Source: Nesterenkonia sp. (GTDB lineage: Bacteria; Actinomycetota; Actinomycetes; Actinomycetales; Micrococcaceae). From it: DNA of 64,000 nucleotides. Shown here piece by piece: positions 22,227-31,017 of this stretch (positions are counted from its first letter, which is position 1; every line of letters starts with the position of its first letter). The DNA lies in assembly GCF_029265375.1 (NCBI RefSeq), contig NZ_JAJUJJ010000003.1, positions 62,001 through 126,000 on the forward strand, in the 5' to 3' direction. A model generated the notes under the pieces. It was given only the letters and a program-made list of their open reading frames with translations. It did not search any database and had not been told where the DNA came from. Made by a program: the position numbers and the translations under genes.

Positions 22227-23375
22227 ATGCACTCATCTGTGACCGGCCCGCTGGCCGGCGTCGTCGTTCTGGACCTGTCCCGGGTTCTGGCCGGCCCCTA
22301 TGCCACCATGCTGCTGGCCGACCTCGGCGCCACTGTGATCAAAGTGGAGTCGCCGCAGGGCGATGAGACCCGCACCTGGCGTCCCCCGGAGCGCGACGGG
22401 GAGTCCACCTACTTCCAGAGTGTGAACCGCAATAAGGCCTCGATCGCCCTGGATTTGGCCGAGGACGGTGAGATCCTGCAGCAGCTGGTGGCGCGGGCGG
22501 ATGTGCTGGTGGAGAACTTCAAGCCCGGTGGATTGGAGCGCTTCGGGCTGGACTATGCCACGCTGTCTGCACGGCATCCGGAGCTGATCTACGCCTCACT
22601 CTCCGGCTTCGGCCACCAGGGTCCCGGCGCCGCCCTGCCCGGCTATGACGTGCTGGTGCAGGGGGCATCGGGCCTGATGCACGTCACCGGCGATCCCGAG
22701 GGCGAACCCACCAAGGCAGGGGTGGCTGTAGTGGATGTGATCTCCGGGCTGCACCTCTACGGGGCGGTGCTGGCGGCTCTGTATGAGCGAAGCCGATCGG
22801 GCAGGGGACAGCATCTGCAGGGCAGTCTGATGCTGTCGATGCTCTCCGGACTGGTCAACCAGACCTCGGCGGCGGCCAATACCGGCATCTCGCCGGCCCG
22901 GATGGGCAACGAGCATCCCAGCCTGTTCCCCTACGGCCCGTTCCCCACCGCGGAGGGCACGCTGATCATCGCCTGCGGCAACAACGCGCAGTTCGCCCGA
23001 CTCTGCCAGGTGCTGGGCTGCCCGGAAGCGGCCGAGGATCCGCGCTGGCAGACCATGGCCGGGCGCAACGAGCACCGAGGACCTCTGCGTGAGCTGCTGG
23101 AGCAGCGGCTGAGCCGGCACAGCTCGGAGCACTGGTCCCAGGCTCTGCGCGAAGCGTCCGTGCCTTCGGCCCCGATCAACGACGTCGTCGCCAGCCTGGA
23201 CTTCGCCCGGCAGCTGGGTCTGGAGCCGACGGTGGAGCTGACCCGCGACGACGGCAGCAGCTCCGCCTCGATCGCTCACCCGGTGCAGTGGTCCCGTTCA
23301 GAGGTCAGCTACCGCACCGCTCCCCCGCGGCTGGATGAGCATCGGGAGCAGATCTTGGACTGGCTGCGCCAGTGA
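22227..23375 (+). CDS. Class III (CaiB/BaiF) CoA-transferase; candidate glutarate CoA-transferase
   Basis: LAGVVVLDLSRVLAGPYATMLLADLGATVIKVESPQGDETR, NRNKASIALDL, VLVENFKPGGLERFGLDY; context with gcdH. Confidence 0.88.
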   Translation: MHSSVTGPLAGVVVLDLSRVLAGPYATMLLADLGATVIKVESPQGDETRTWRPPERDGESTYFQSVNRNKASIALDLAEDGEILQQLVARADVLVENFKPGGLERFGLDYATLSARHPELIYASLSGFGHQGPGAALPGYDVLVQGASGLMHVTGDPEGEPTKAGVAVVDVISGLHLYGAVLAALYERSRSGRGQHLQGSLMLSMLSGLVNQTSAAANTGISPARMGNEHPSLFPYGPFPTAEGTLIIACGNNAQFARLCQVLGCPEAAEDPRWQTMAGRNEHRGPLRELLEQRLSRHSSEHWSQALREASVPSAPINDVVASLDFARQLGLEPTVELTRDDGSSSASIAHPVQWSRSEVSYRTAPPRLDEHREQILDWLRQ

Positions 23376-23378
23376 GAC

Positions 23379-24830
23379 TCACCGGGCGGACGCATTCTGC
23401 CCGCCTCCCCGGCGGGCCACGGCGGCCTGCAACTGGGCCTCGGCGTCGACGCCGGCACCGATTCCCCCGGGCAGCCGCAGCAGGAACAGGATGCCCAGCA
23501 GCCACCAGCCGCCGAACATGATCCACGGCTGCGGGTCCAGGAACGCCGGCATTCCCGGCATATACAGCACAAACATGCCCACGCTGCACAGCAGTGCCGC
23601 CACGCCCACGGCGATGCCCAGACCCCCGCGCTGACCTCCCACGCGCATCGGACGCGGCATCTGCGGTTCGCGCCGACGCAGCACCAGGAAGGTCACGCAG
23701 ACCATGATGTAGGTCATCACAATCGACGGTGACCCGGAATCCACCAGCCAGTCCAGCATGACCGCGCCGAAGAACGGGGCGATCACCGAGAGCCCACCGA
23801 CGAACAGCAGCGCGTTGACCGGGGTCTTGTTCTTCGGGTGCAGCTTGGCGAAGAAAGCCGGCAGCATACCGGAATGGGCCATGGCCCACATCAGCCGGGA
23901 GGATCCCACCAGGAACGCGTTCCAGGATGTGGTCAGCCCGGCGATGGCCCCGGCGACCACGAAGTTGGACCACACCTCGCTGCCCATCAGCACGCCGAAG
24001 GCATCAGCGGTGGCCAGCTCGAAGTCCACCAGCTCGGAGGCCGGCAGCGCCACCGAGGTGGTGAGCACCACCGCCACGTAGAACGCGGTGGCCGCCAGCA
24101 CCGCGATCACCACCAGGCGTCCGACCTTCTGCGGAGGCAGCTTGACCTCCTCGGCGGACTGCGGGATCACGTCGAAGCCGACGAAGAAGAACGGGACCAC
24201 CACAAGAACGGCGATGATGCCGGCCGAGCCGCCGGTGAACACCGGCTCCATATGCCCCGGCTCGCCTCCGGTGAACGAGGCCAGGACCATCACCAGGATC
24301 ATCACGAACAGGAACAGCACCACCGAGCTCTGCAGCAGGCTCGCCGGCTTGATGCCGCGGATGTTCAGCCAGGTGAGGAAGACGGCGGCGCCGACGCCGA
24401 TCAGCGCCCAGACCAGGTACACCTGGGAACCGGCCACCTCCCACAGCGGCACCGAGTAAACCTGCGGGAACAGGTAGGCCACAGTGTTGGGGATGGCGAC
24501 CGCCTCATAGGCCGCCACGGTGATGTAGCCGCCCAGGATTCCCCACGAGCCGAGCAGAGCCAGCCGAGGGCCCAGTCCGCGCATCAGATAGTGATGCTCG
24601 CCCCCGGCCCAGGGCATCGCAGAGGTCAGCTCGGAGTACAGCAGTCCGACCAGCGCCATGATCACGCCTCCGGCTGCAAAGGCGAGCACGGCTCCGCCGG
24701 TGCCGGCCTCATTGAGCCAGCTGCTGGTCTGCACGATCCAGCCGAAGCCGATCATGGCGCCGAAGCCGAGGAAGAAGACCTCGAACCGGCCCAGAGTGCG
24801 TTTGAATCTGCTGTCAGTCGTATCTGCCAT
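23379..24830 (-). CDS. APC family amino acid permease
   Basis: FEVFFLGFGAMIGFGWIVQTSSWLNEAGTGGAVLAFAAGGVIMALVGLLYSEL; about 12 TM; start at MADTTDSR. Confidence 0.9.
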   Translation of the reverse strand: MADTTDSRFKRTLGRFEVFFLGFGAMIGFGWIVQTSSWLNEAGTGGAVLAFAAGGVIMALVGLLYSELTSAMPWAGGEHHYLMRGLGPRLALLGSWGILGGYITVAAYEAVAIPNTVAYLFPQVYSVPLWEVAGSQVYLVWALIGVGAAVFLTWLNIRGIKPASLLQSSVVLFLFVMILVMVLASFTGGEPGHMEPVFTGGSAGIIAVLVVVPFFFVGFDVIPQSAEEVKLPPQKVGRLVVIAVLAATAFYVAVVLTTSVALPASELVDFELATADAFGVLMGSEVWSNFVVAGAIAGLTTSWNAFLVGSSRLMWAMAHSGMLPAFFAKLHPKNKTPVNALLFVGGLSVIAPFFGAVMLDWLVDSGSPSIVMTYIMVCVTFLVLRRREPQMPRPMRVGGQRGGLGIAVGVAALLCSVGMFVLYMPGMPAFLDPQPWIMFGGWWLLGILFLLRLPGGIGAGVDAEAQLQAAVARRGGGQNASAR

Positions 24831-24918
24831 GGACCAGCTCACCACTTCCCTTGTGCTGCCCCGCCTGAGAGCGGGACAGGCTTCGTGACGTGATGGAGGT
24901 CACTCTAGCAACGCAGCG

Positions 24919-25668
24919 CTACTGCGGCGGGGAGCTGCTCTGGTGCGGCTCGTCCTCCCCCTGATCAGTCTTCTCATCCGGCTTCACATCGGTCAGCCGC
25001 ACGCCGTAGCGGGGCCGGCCGCTTTCGTCCTGCCAGCCGCTGGCAGGCCTGCCGGACGGGCGCGGCTGCGCCTGCGGCCCAGTCCCGGAGGCACCACTCG
25101 GCCCGCCGACCGCGCCAGCGCCGGGTCCAGCACTCTGGCCCGCACCCTGGCCGGTCCCCGGGCCGGTGGGATCGTCGGCGCGCTGAAGGCTCGCCACGCC
25201 GGAGGAGGCCACCAGCTGCCTGGCGCGCGGGGCCTGGGAGAAGTCGCAGACGACGTCGAAGGTGGTGGCCACCAGCTGAGAGGAGGAGGCGAAGTCCCGC
25301 TGGCCGCGGCGCACCGCATAGCCCACCACGCCGATCAGCATCCAGATGCACATGCCCAGCACCACCGAGAGCAGCATGTTGATCATGGGCGAATCCGGGG
25401 CGAACAGCCAGATCAGCAGACCGATGAAGAAGCCGAACATGGCGCCCTGGGCCGCACCGGCCCCGGCGACCTTGGGGTAGGAGAGGCGGGAGCGGATATG
25501 CTCCACCGACCGCAGATCATTGCCCACGATGCTCAGCGCCTTGACGTCGAAGCCTTCGGCGGAGGCCAGGTGGTCCACCACCTTCTGGGCCTGGTCATAT
25601 GTCCGGTAGCGGCCCAGCAGTTCGCCGCGGGGAAGGCCACCGGTGTTCATCTGCGCAGCAGGACTCAT
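24919..25668 (-). CDS. General stress protein 17M-like (GlsB/YflT-type) N-terminus, two TM segments and a Pro/Gly-rich tail
   Basis: LGRYRTYDQAQKVVDHLASAEGFDVKALSIVGNDLRSVEHIRSRLSYPKVAGAGAAQGAMFGFFIGLLIWLFAP; ATG at 25668. The longer track ORF to 26079 runs antisense into mrp. Confidence 0.82.
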   Translation of the reverse strand: MSPAAQMNTGGLPRGELLGRYRTYDQAQKVVDHLASAEGFDVKALSIVGNDLRSVEHIRSRLSYPKVAGAGAAQGAMFGFFIGLLIWLFAPDSPMINMLLSVVLGMCIWMLIGVVGYAVRRGQRDFASSSQLVATTFDVVCDFSQAPRARQLVASSGVASLQRADDPTGPGTGQGAGQSAGPGAGAVGGPSGASGTGPQAQPRPSGRPASGWQDESGRPRYGVRLTDVKPDEKTDQGEDEPHQSSSPPQ

Positions 25669-25756
25669 AGCACTATTCTGCCAGCGTCGCCGGCCACCGA
25701 AGCGCGGGTACTCGCTGAGCGGACAGCCGGCTGGACGGGGCCCATAGACTGGAAGG

Positions 25757-26896
25757 GTGCCTGATCCCACCTCCACACCGCAGTCTGCGGCCGATAACGT
25801 CCTCCGCCGGCTCGGCGAGGTCCTGGACCCTGAGCTGCGCATTCCGATCACCGAGGTCGGGATGGTCGGCGGCGTCGAAGTGGACCGCCACGGCCGGGCC
25901 GATGTGACCATCAAGCTCACCACCGAGGCCTGTCCGATGCGCAGCCGAATCGTCACCGACGTCACCGCCGCGGCCGTGCGCGCCGAGGGGGTCCGCACCG
26001 CGGAGGTGCAGCTGGAGGTCATGACGCCGCAGGAGCGGGCTGAGCTGAAGGAGCAGCTGCGCGGCGGCGCGAAGGTCAACCGGTTCGCCCAGCCCGATTC
26101 GCTGACCCGGGTCTATGCGGTCGCCTCCGGCAAAGGCGGGGTGGGCAAGTCCACCGTCACGGTCAACCTGGCCTGCGCCCTGGCCGACCGCGGCCTGAAG
26201 GTCGGGGTGGTCGACGCCGATGTGCACGGCTTCTCCGTGCCGTCGCTGATGGGCATCACCGATGCGCCCACCCGGCTGGACGAGATGATCCTGCCTCCGG
26301 TGGCCTACGGGGTGAAGACCATATCCATCGGCATGTTCGTGGAGGGGAATCAGGCAGTGGCCTGGCGAGGGCCGATGCTGCACCGGGCGGTGGAGCAGTT
26401 CCTCACCGATGTGCACTTCGGGGATCTGGACGTGCTCCTGCTGGATCTGCCCCCGGGCACCGGGGACATCGCCATCTCTGTAGCTCAGCTGCTTCCCAGT
26501 TCGGAGCTTCTGGTGGTCACCACCCCCCAGACGGCCGCGGCCTCGGTGGCCGAGCGGGCCGGGGCGCTCAGCCATCAGACCGGCCAGCAGGTGGCCGGTG
26601 TGGTGGAGAATATGGGGCCGATGACGCTGCCGGACGGCACCGTGATGGAGCTCTTCGGCTCCGGCGGCGGCCAGCTGGTGGCCGACCGGCTCAGCGAGCA
26701 GCTCTCCACCCAGGTGCCGCTGCTGGGCTCGGTCCCCCTGGACGCCGCACTGCGGGAGTCCGGAGACGCCGGAACGCCTGCGGTGCTGCGCGCCGAACCC
26801 TCCCCCGCCGGGACTGCGCTGCGCCAGATCGCCGACCGGCTGGCCTCGCGCAGCCGGGGCATCGCGGGGCGGTCCCTGCCGCTGAGTCCCGCCTGA
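25757..26896 (+). CDS. mrp: Mrp/NBP35 family ATP-binding protein (Fe-S carrier)
   Basis: AVASGKGGVGKSTVTVNLACALADRGLKVGVVDADVHGFSVP; LLLDLPPGTGDIAISVAQLLP; DUF59-like N-terminus. Confidence 0.95.
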   Translation: MPDPTSTPQSAADNVLRRLGEVLDPELRIPITEVGMVGGVEVDRHGRADVTIKLTTEACPMRSRIVTDVTAAAVRAEGVRTAEVQLEVMTPQERAELKEQLRGGAKVNRFAQPDSLTRVYAVASGKGGVGKSTVTVNLACALADRGLKVGVVDADVHGFSVPSLMGITDAPTRLDEMILPPVAYGVKTISIGMFVEGNQAVAWRGPMLHRAVEQFLTDVHFGDLDVLLLDLPPGTGDIAISVAQLLPSSELLVVTTPQTAAASVAERAGALSHQTGQQVAGVVENMGPMTLPDGTVMELFGSGGGQLVADRLSEQLSTQVPLLGSVPLDAALRESGDAGTPAVLRAEPSPAGTALRQIADRLASRSRGIAGRSLPLSPA

Positions 26897-26977
26897 GGCG
26901 CCGAACCCGCAGTGACGCAGGTCTCCTGCATACCCATTAGACTCGTGTCCCACACCACAACTGTGAGGGAGACTGGA

Positions 26978-27988
26978 ATGCCTTTGAGAAACCAGACTCT
27001 GCGCCTCGGCGGGGCGCTGGCCGCCTCCGCCCTTCTGCTGACCGCCTGCGGCGGGGGCAGCGAGGAGGGCGGCAATGCTGAAGGAGGCGGCGACGTCGGC
27101 GATATGGATGCTGAGTTCATCACCATCGCAACCGGCGGCTCCTCCGGGGTCTATTACCAGGTCGGCGCGACGATGGCCGACATTCTGGCGGAGACTATCG
27201 ATGCGGACACCTCCGTGCAGGCCACCGGCGCCTCTGCCGAGAACATCAATATGATCTCCGACGGGGACGCGGAACTGGCCTTCACCATGGGCGACGCCAC
27301 CGTCCAGGCGGTGGAGGGCACCGGCCCGTTCGAAGACGATCCGCGCGAGGGCCTGCTGGCCATCGCCGCACTGTACCCCAACACCGTCCAGCTGGTGGCC
27401 ACCGCGGACTCCGGCATCGAGTCAGTGGAGGATCTGGCCGGGGCCAATGTCGCCGTCGGGGATGTGGGCTCCGGAGTGGAGCTGAATGCCCAGATGGTGC
27501 TCGATGCCTATGGGATGAGCTACGAGGACTTGAACGAGGACTACCTCTCCTACGCTGAGGCGACCGATCAGATGGCCAATGGCCACATCGACGCCGCGTT
27601 CGTCACCTCGGGACTGCCCAATCCTGCGCTGACGGAGCTGGGCACCAGCACTGACTTCGTTGTGGTGCCCATCGACGGCGAAGGTGCCGAGAATCTGCTC
27701 ACCGACTACGACTTCTTCGCCGAGGATGTGGTGCCGGGCGGCACCTACCTGCAGGAGGAGGACGTGCCGACGGTGGGCGTGACCAACCATCTCATCGCCA
27801 CCGCGGACCTCAGTGAGGACGCCGTCTATGAGATCACTGCAGCGCTGTTCGACAACCTGGACCGGATCCACGGTTCGCACGCTGCCGCAGAGCAGATCAC
27901 CCTGGAGACCGTGACCGAAGGCCTGGTCGTGCCGATGCACCCCGGCGCGGAGCGGTACTTCGAGGAGCAGGGTGTGTCCCTGGACTGA
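26978..27988 (+). CDS. TAXI family TRAP transporter solute-binding lipoprotein
   Basis: LLLTACGGG lipobox; EFITIATGGSSGVYYQVGATMADILAE typical TAXI N-terminus; start at MPLRNQTLRL. Confidence 0.93.
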   Translation: MPLRNQTLRLGGALAASALLLTACGGGSEEGGNAEGGGDVGDMDAEFITIATGGSSGVYYQVGATMADILAETIDADTSVQATGASAENINMISDGDAELAFTMGDATVQAVEGTGPFEDDPREGLLAIAALYPNTVQLVATADSGIESVEDLAGANVAVGDVGSGVELNAQMVLDAYGMSYEDLNEDYLSYAEATDQMANGHIDAAFVTSGLPNPALTELGTSTDFVVVPIDGEGAENLLTDYDFFAEDVVPGGTYLQEEDVPTVGVTNHLIATADLSEDAVYEITAALFDNLDRIHGSHAAAEQITLETVTEGLVVPMHPGAERYFEEQGVSLD

Positions 27989-28463
27989 CGCGCGCCGAAT
28001 ATCGCGACGGCGGCTGCTGGGCCTGGCATGGCCTGCGGCCGCCGCCGTGTGCTGCGGACTCTCCGGCTGCTCCACGCAGCTGCATCTGGTGGCCGCGCAT
28101 CAGCGCCGCTCAGAGGTGTACGCGCGCACGCCGGTGAGTCCGGGCACCGTGATCAGCCACTCCTGGATCCACTCGATCGAGCTGTCGCGCTGGAGCGACT
28201 TCTACCGCGTGGAGCCGGACCGGCTGGTGCTGTCGAAGACGGAGTTCTCCGAATACGGTGCCGGAATGCCCCTGGACGAAGGGGATCTGCGTCTCACAGA
28301 TGGCAAGATAGTGATTGAGAACATAGGCCGGGATTTCACCACGATTCGCTGGTTCCATTCGCACCGGGCCCAGTACCGCATAGGGGTCGACGGCGATCTC
28401 CGGGTCATCGATGCCGGCTCCCTGCCGGACCGCGAGCCCCTCGAACTGAGGCTGGAGAACTGA
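27972..28463 (+). CDS. DUF1850 domain-containing lipoprotein
   Basis: LSGCSTQ lipobox; SWIHSIELSRWSDFYRVEPDRLVLSKTEFSEYGAGMPL typical of DUF1850 beside TRAP genes. Confidence 0.85.
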   Translation: MCPWTDARRISRRRLLGLAWPAAAAVCCGLSGCSTQLHLVAAHQRRSEVYARTPVSPGTVISHSWIHSIELSRWSDFYRVEPDRLVLSKTEFSEYGAGMPLDEGDLRLTDGKIVIENIGRDFTTIRWFHSHRAQYRIGVDGDLRVIDAGSLPDREPLELRLEN

Positions 28464-28470
28464 GGCTTCT

Positions 28471-30525
28471 ATGAGTGAACGCAGCCAGCACCGTCCGGCC
28501 GTCGGCGTGGAGCCCGGCGCCCAGGCCGAGCCGGAAGCCAGCGTTGATCTGGGCACTCTGGTGCCCGAGGATGATCAGCTCCGGGAACAGAGGCAGCGCC
28601 AGGCGCAGGAAGCGGCGGCGAGGTATGACGCGGAGTCTCGGGTGCGCACCGAGCAGTGGCGTCCGGTGGCGCTTCTGGTCAGCGCCGTGGCGGTGTGCCT
28701 GGCGCTTTACCACATCTACACCGCGTATCAGACGCTGCTGCCCACCATGGTGCACCGCTCGCTGCATGTCAGCGCGATGCTGTTTCTGGTGTTCATGATC
28801 TATCCGCCCACCCGCAGGGCGCAGGGCTGGGTGTGGAGGATTCCTGACACAGTCCTGGCGGTGCTGGCGCTGGTGCCCACTGTGTACCTATGGGCCAACT
28901 ATGAGCAGGTGGTGCTTCAGGCCGGGCGGTTCACCGGCACGGATGTGGCTGTGGGAACGCTGCTGGTGGTGCTGGTGCTGGAGGCTGCCCGCCGGGTCAC
29001 CGGCTGGGCGCTTCCGGTGCTGGGGCTGCTGTTCATTCTCTTCGGGCTCTACGGCCGGGAGATGCCGGGGCTGTTTCGGCATCGCGGCTATGACTGGGAC
29101 ACCCTGGCCTATCACTACTTCGCCACCACCGAGGGCATCTTCTCCACTGCAGTGGGCGTCTCATCCACCTACATCATTCTGTTCATCATCTTCGGTGCGT
29201 TCCTGGCGAAATCGGGGATGAGTCTGATGTTCAATGACCTGGCCCTGGCCATCGCTGGGCAGACTCGGGGCGGGCCCGCCAAGGTCGCCACCGTGGCTTC
29301 TGGGTTCATGGGGTCGATCAATGGGGCGGCCATCGCCAATGTTGTCTCCACCGGAGCCTTCACCATCCCGCTGATGAAGAAGATCGGCTATACGCGCACC
29401 TTCGCCGGGGCTGTGGAGTCCACTGCGAGCGTGGGCGGGCAGATTCTGCCGCCCATTATGGGGGCCGCGGCGTTCATCATGGCCGAGACCCTGGGGGTCC
29501 CCTACACCACCGTGGCGCTGGCAGCGATTGTTCCGGCGCTGCTGTACTACCTCAGCCTCATCGTCCAGATCCACCTGCGCGCCACCCGGATGGGGCTGAA
29601 GGGCATCTCCAAGGACAACCTGCCCGACGTCCTCGAGGTGCTCAAGGAGCGCGGACACCTCATCCTTCCGCTGGTGTTCCTGATCTACATGCTGTTCTTC
29701 ACCGGCTTCACCATCCTGTACTCCGCTGCCATGACCATTGTGGTGACCGTGGTGGTGGCGATGCTGCGGCGCAGCAGCCGGATGACTCCCCGGCAGATTC
29801 TCCAAGCCCTGGAGGAGGGCGTCCGTTCTGCGGTCAGCGTGGCAGTCGCCTGCGCGGCCGTGGGAGTCATCGTCGGAGTGGTGGGCATCTCGGGGTTCGG
29901 AGTGACCCTGGCCAGCGCGATCGTCTCCCTCTCCGGCGGCGTCCTGTTCTGGACGCTGGTGTTCACCATGATCGCCTGTCTGGTGCTGGGCATGGGGCTC
30001 CCCTCCATCCCTGCCTACATCGTCACTGCCACGATGGCCGCACCCGCGCTTGTGGAGTTGGGAGTAGAGCCGATTGTGGCCCACCTGTTCGTCTTCTACT
30101 TCGGCCTGTTCGCCAATATCACTCCGCCGGTGGCGCTGGCCTCGTTCGCGGCCGCCGGCATCTCCGGCGGCCGCCCTATGGCCACCGGTTTGGCGTCCCT
30201 GAAGTTGGCGGGGGCAGGGTTCGTGGTCCCCTACATCTTTGCCTTCAACCCGGATCTTCTGCTGCGTGGGGTCGATCTGGTCACCGGCGTCAGTGTGGTG
30301 GCATCAGCTGTGGTCGCTGTGATGCTGCTCGGCGTCGCGCTGGAGGGCCACTTCATGGAGCCGGTGGCCTGGTATCTGCGCCCGGTGCTGGCGCTCGGGG
30401 CCGTTCTGATGCTCAACACCAATATGGTCTACGACCTCATCGGGCTGCTGCTGGTGCTGGCGGTGCTGGCGGTGCAGATGCTCAAGGCCCGTGCGCGCGG
30501 GAACCTGAAGCTCAGCGCCATCTGA
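28471..30525 (+). CDS. TRAP transporter fused 4TM/12TM permease
   Basis: 684 aa; KVATVASGFMGSINGAAIANVVSTGAFTIPLMKKIGY, ESTASVGGQILPPIMGAAAFIMAE, GMGLPSIPAYIV, FYFGLFANITPPVALASFAAAGI. Confidence 0.95.
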   Translation: MSERSQHRPAVGVEPGAQAEPEASVDLGTLVPEDDQLREQRQRQAQEAAARYDAESRVRTEQWRPVALLVSAVAVCLALYHIYTAYQTLLPTMVHRSLHVSAMLFLVFMIYPPTRRAQGWVWRIPDTVLAVLALVPTVYLWANYEQVVLQAGRFTGTDVAVGTLLVVLVLEAARRVTGWALPVLGLLFILFGLYGREMPGLFRHRGYDWDTLAYHYFATTEGIFSTAVGVSSTYIILFIIFGAFLAKSGMSLMFNDLALAIAGQTRGGPAKVATVASGFMGSINGAAIANVVSTGAFTIPLMKKIGYTRTFAGAVESTASVGGQILPPIMGAAAFIMAETLGVPYTTVALAAIVPALLYYLSLIVQIHLRATRMGLKGISKDNLPDVLEVLKERGHLILPLVFLIYMLFFTGFTILYSAAMTIVVTVVVAMLRRSSRMTPRQILQALEEGVRSAVSVAVACAAVGVIVGVVGISGFGVTLASAIVSLSGGVLFWTLVFTMIACLVLGMGLPSIPAYIVTATMAAPALVELGVEPIVAHLFVFYFGLFANITPPVALASFAAAGISGGRPMATGLASLKLAGAGFVVPYIFAFNPDLLLRGVDLVTGVSVVASAVVAVMLLGVALEGHFMEPVAWYLRPVLALGAVLMLNTNMVYDLIGLLLVLAVLAVQMLKARARGNLKLSAI

Positions 30526-30527
30526 GC

Positions 30528-30983
30528 CTAGGTGGCATCGGGGTCGAAGGGCGCCGGCCGTCTCTCCTGCTCGGCCTGACGGGGTGAACCGGCCACACCT
30601 GCGGAGGCGCCGGCCACACCGGCGGCCACTGTGGAAGCCCCCGCGCTCTTCTCCGAAGCGGAACCGGCGGCGAACAGTTCCCGCGGATCCACACTGCGAC
30701 GGAGGCTGCGCGCGTCCTTGACCACGTCGTACTCCTCCGCGAGGGCTTCGCGAATGATGCGGCGCGGGTCGTACCGTCGGGGGTCGTACTTCTGCCAGTC
30801 AACCTCGTCGAAGTCGGTTCCGGTCTCTTCCTTGAACCGCACTTTGGCGTCCTGTGCCATAGCACGGGCCTTCTTCACCCAGCGAGCCAGCGCCTGGGCG
30901 TACTGCGGCAGCCGTTCCGGCCCCAAGAGCACAAAGGCCAGCAGGATGAGGATGAAGAACTCGTAGACGTTGATCCCCGGCAC
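30528..30983 (-). CDS. tatB: Sec-independent protein translocase subunit TatB-like
   Basis: MPGINVYEFFILILLAFVLLGPERLPQYAQALARWVKKARAMAQDAKVRFKEE. Confidence 0.9.
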   Translation of the reverse strand: MPGINVYEFFILILLAFVLLGPERLPQYAQALARWVKKARAMAQDAKVRFKEETGTDFDEVDWQKYDPRRYDPRRIIREALAEEYDVVKDARSLRRSVDPRELFAAGSASEKSAGASTVAAGVAGASAGVAGSPRQAEQERRPAPFDPDAT

Positions 30984-31017
30984 GCAGTCAACTCTATCGC
31001 TTCGGATGCGGACCCGG

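Noticed and set aside
24831-24918. Possible glycine or guanidine riboswitch leader before the APC permease (CTCTCAGGC string and a 9-bp hairpin at 24856-24879)
   Set aside because: Only one short hairpin and a partial motif; the remaining conserved aptamer elements cannot be found. An Infernal scan would be decisive.
25669-26079. N-terminal extension of the general-stress-protein ORF
   Set aside because: Runs antisense into mrp; a normal start exists at 25668 just before MSPAAQMNTGG.
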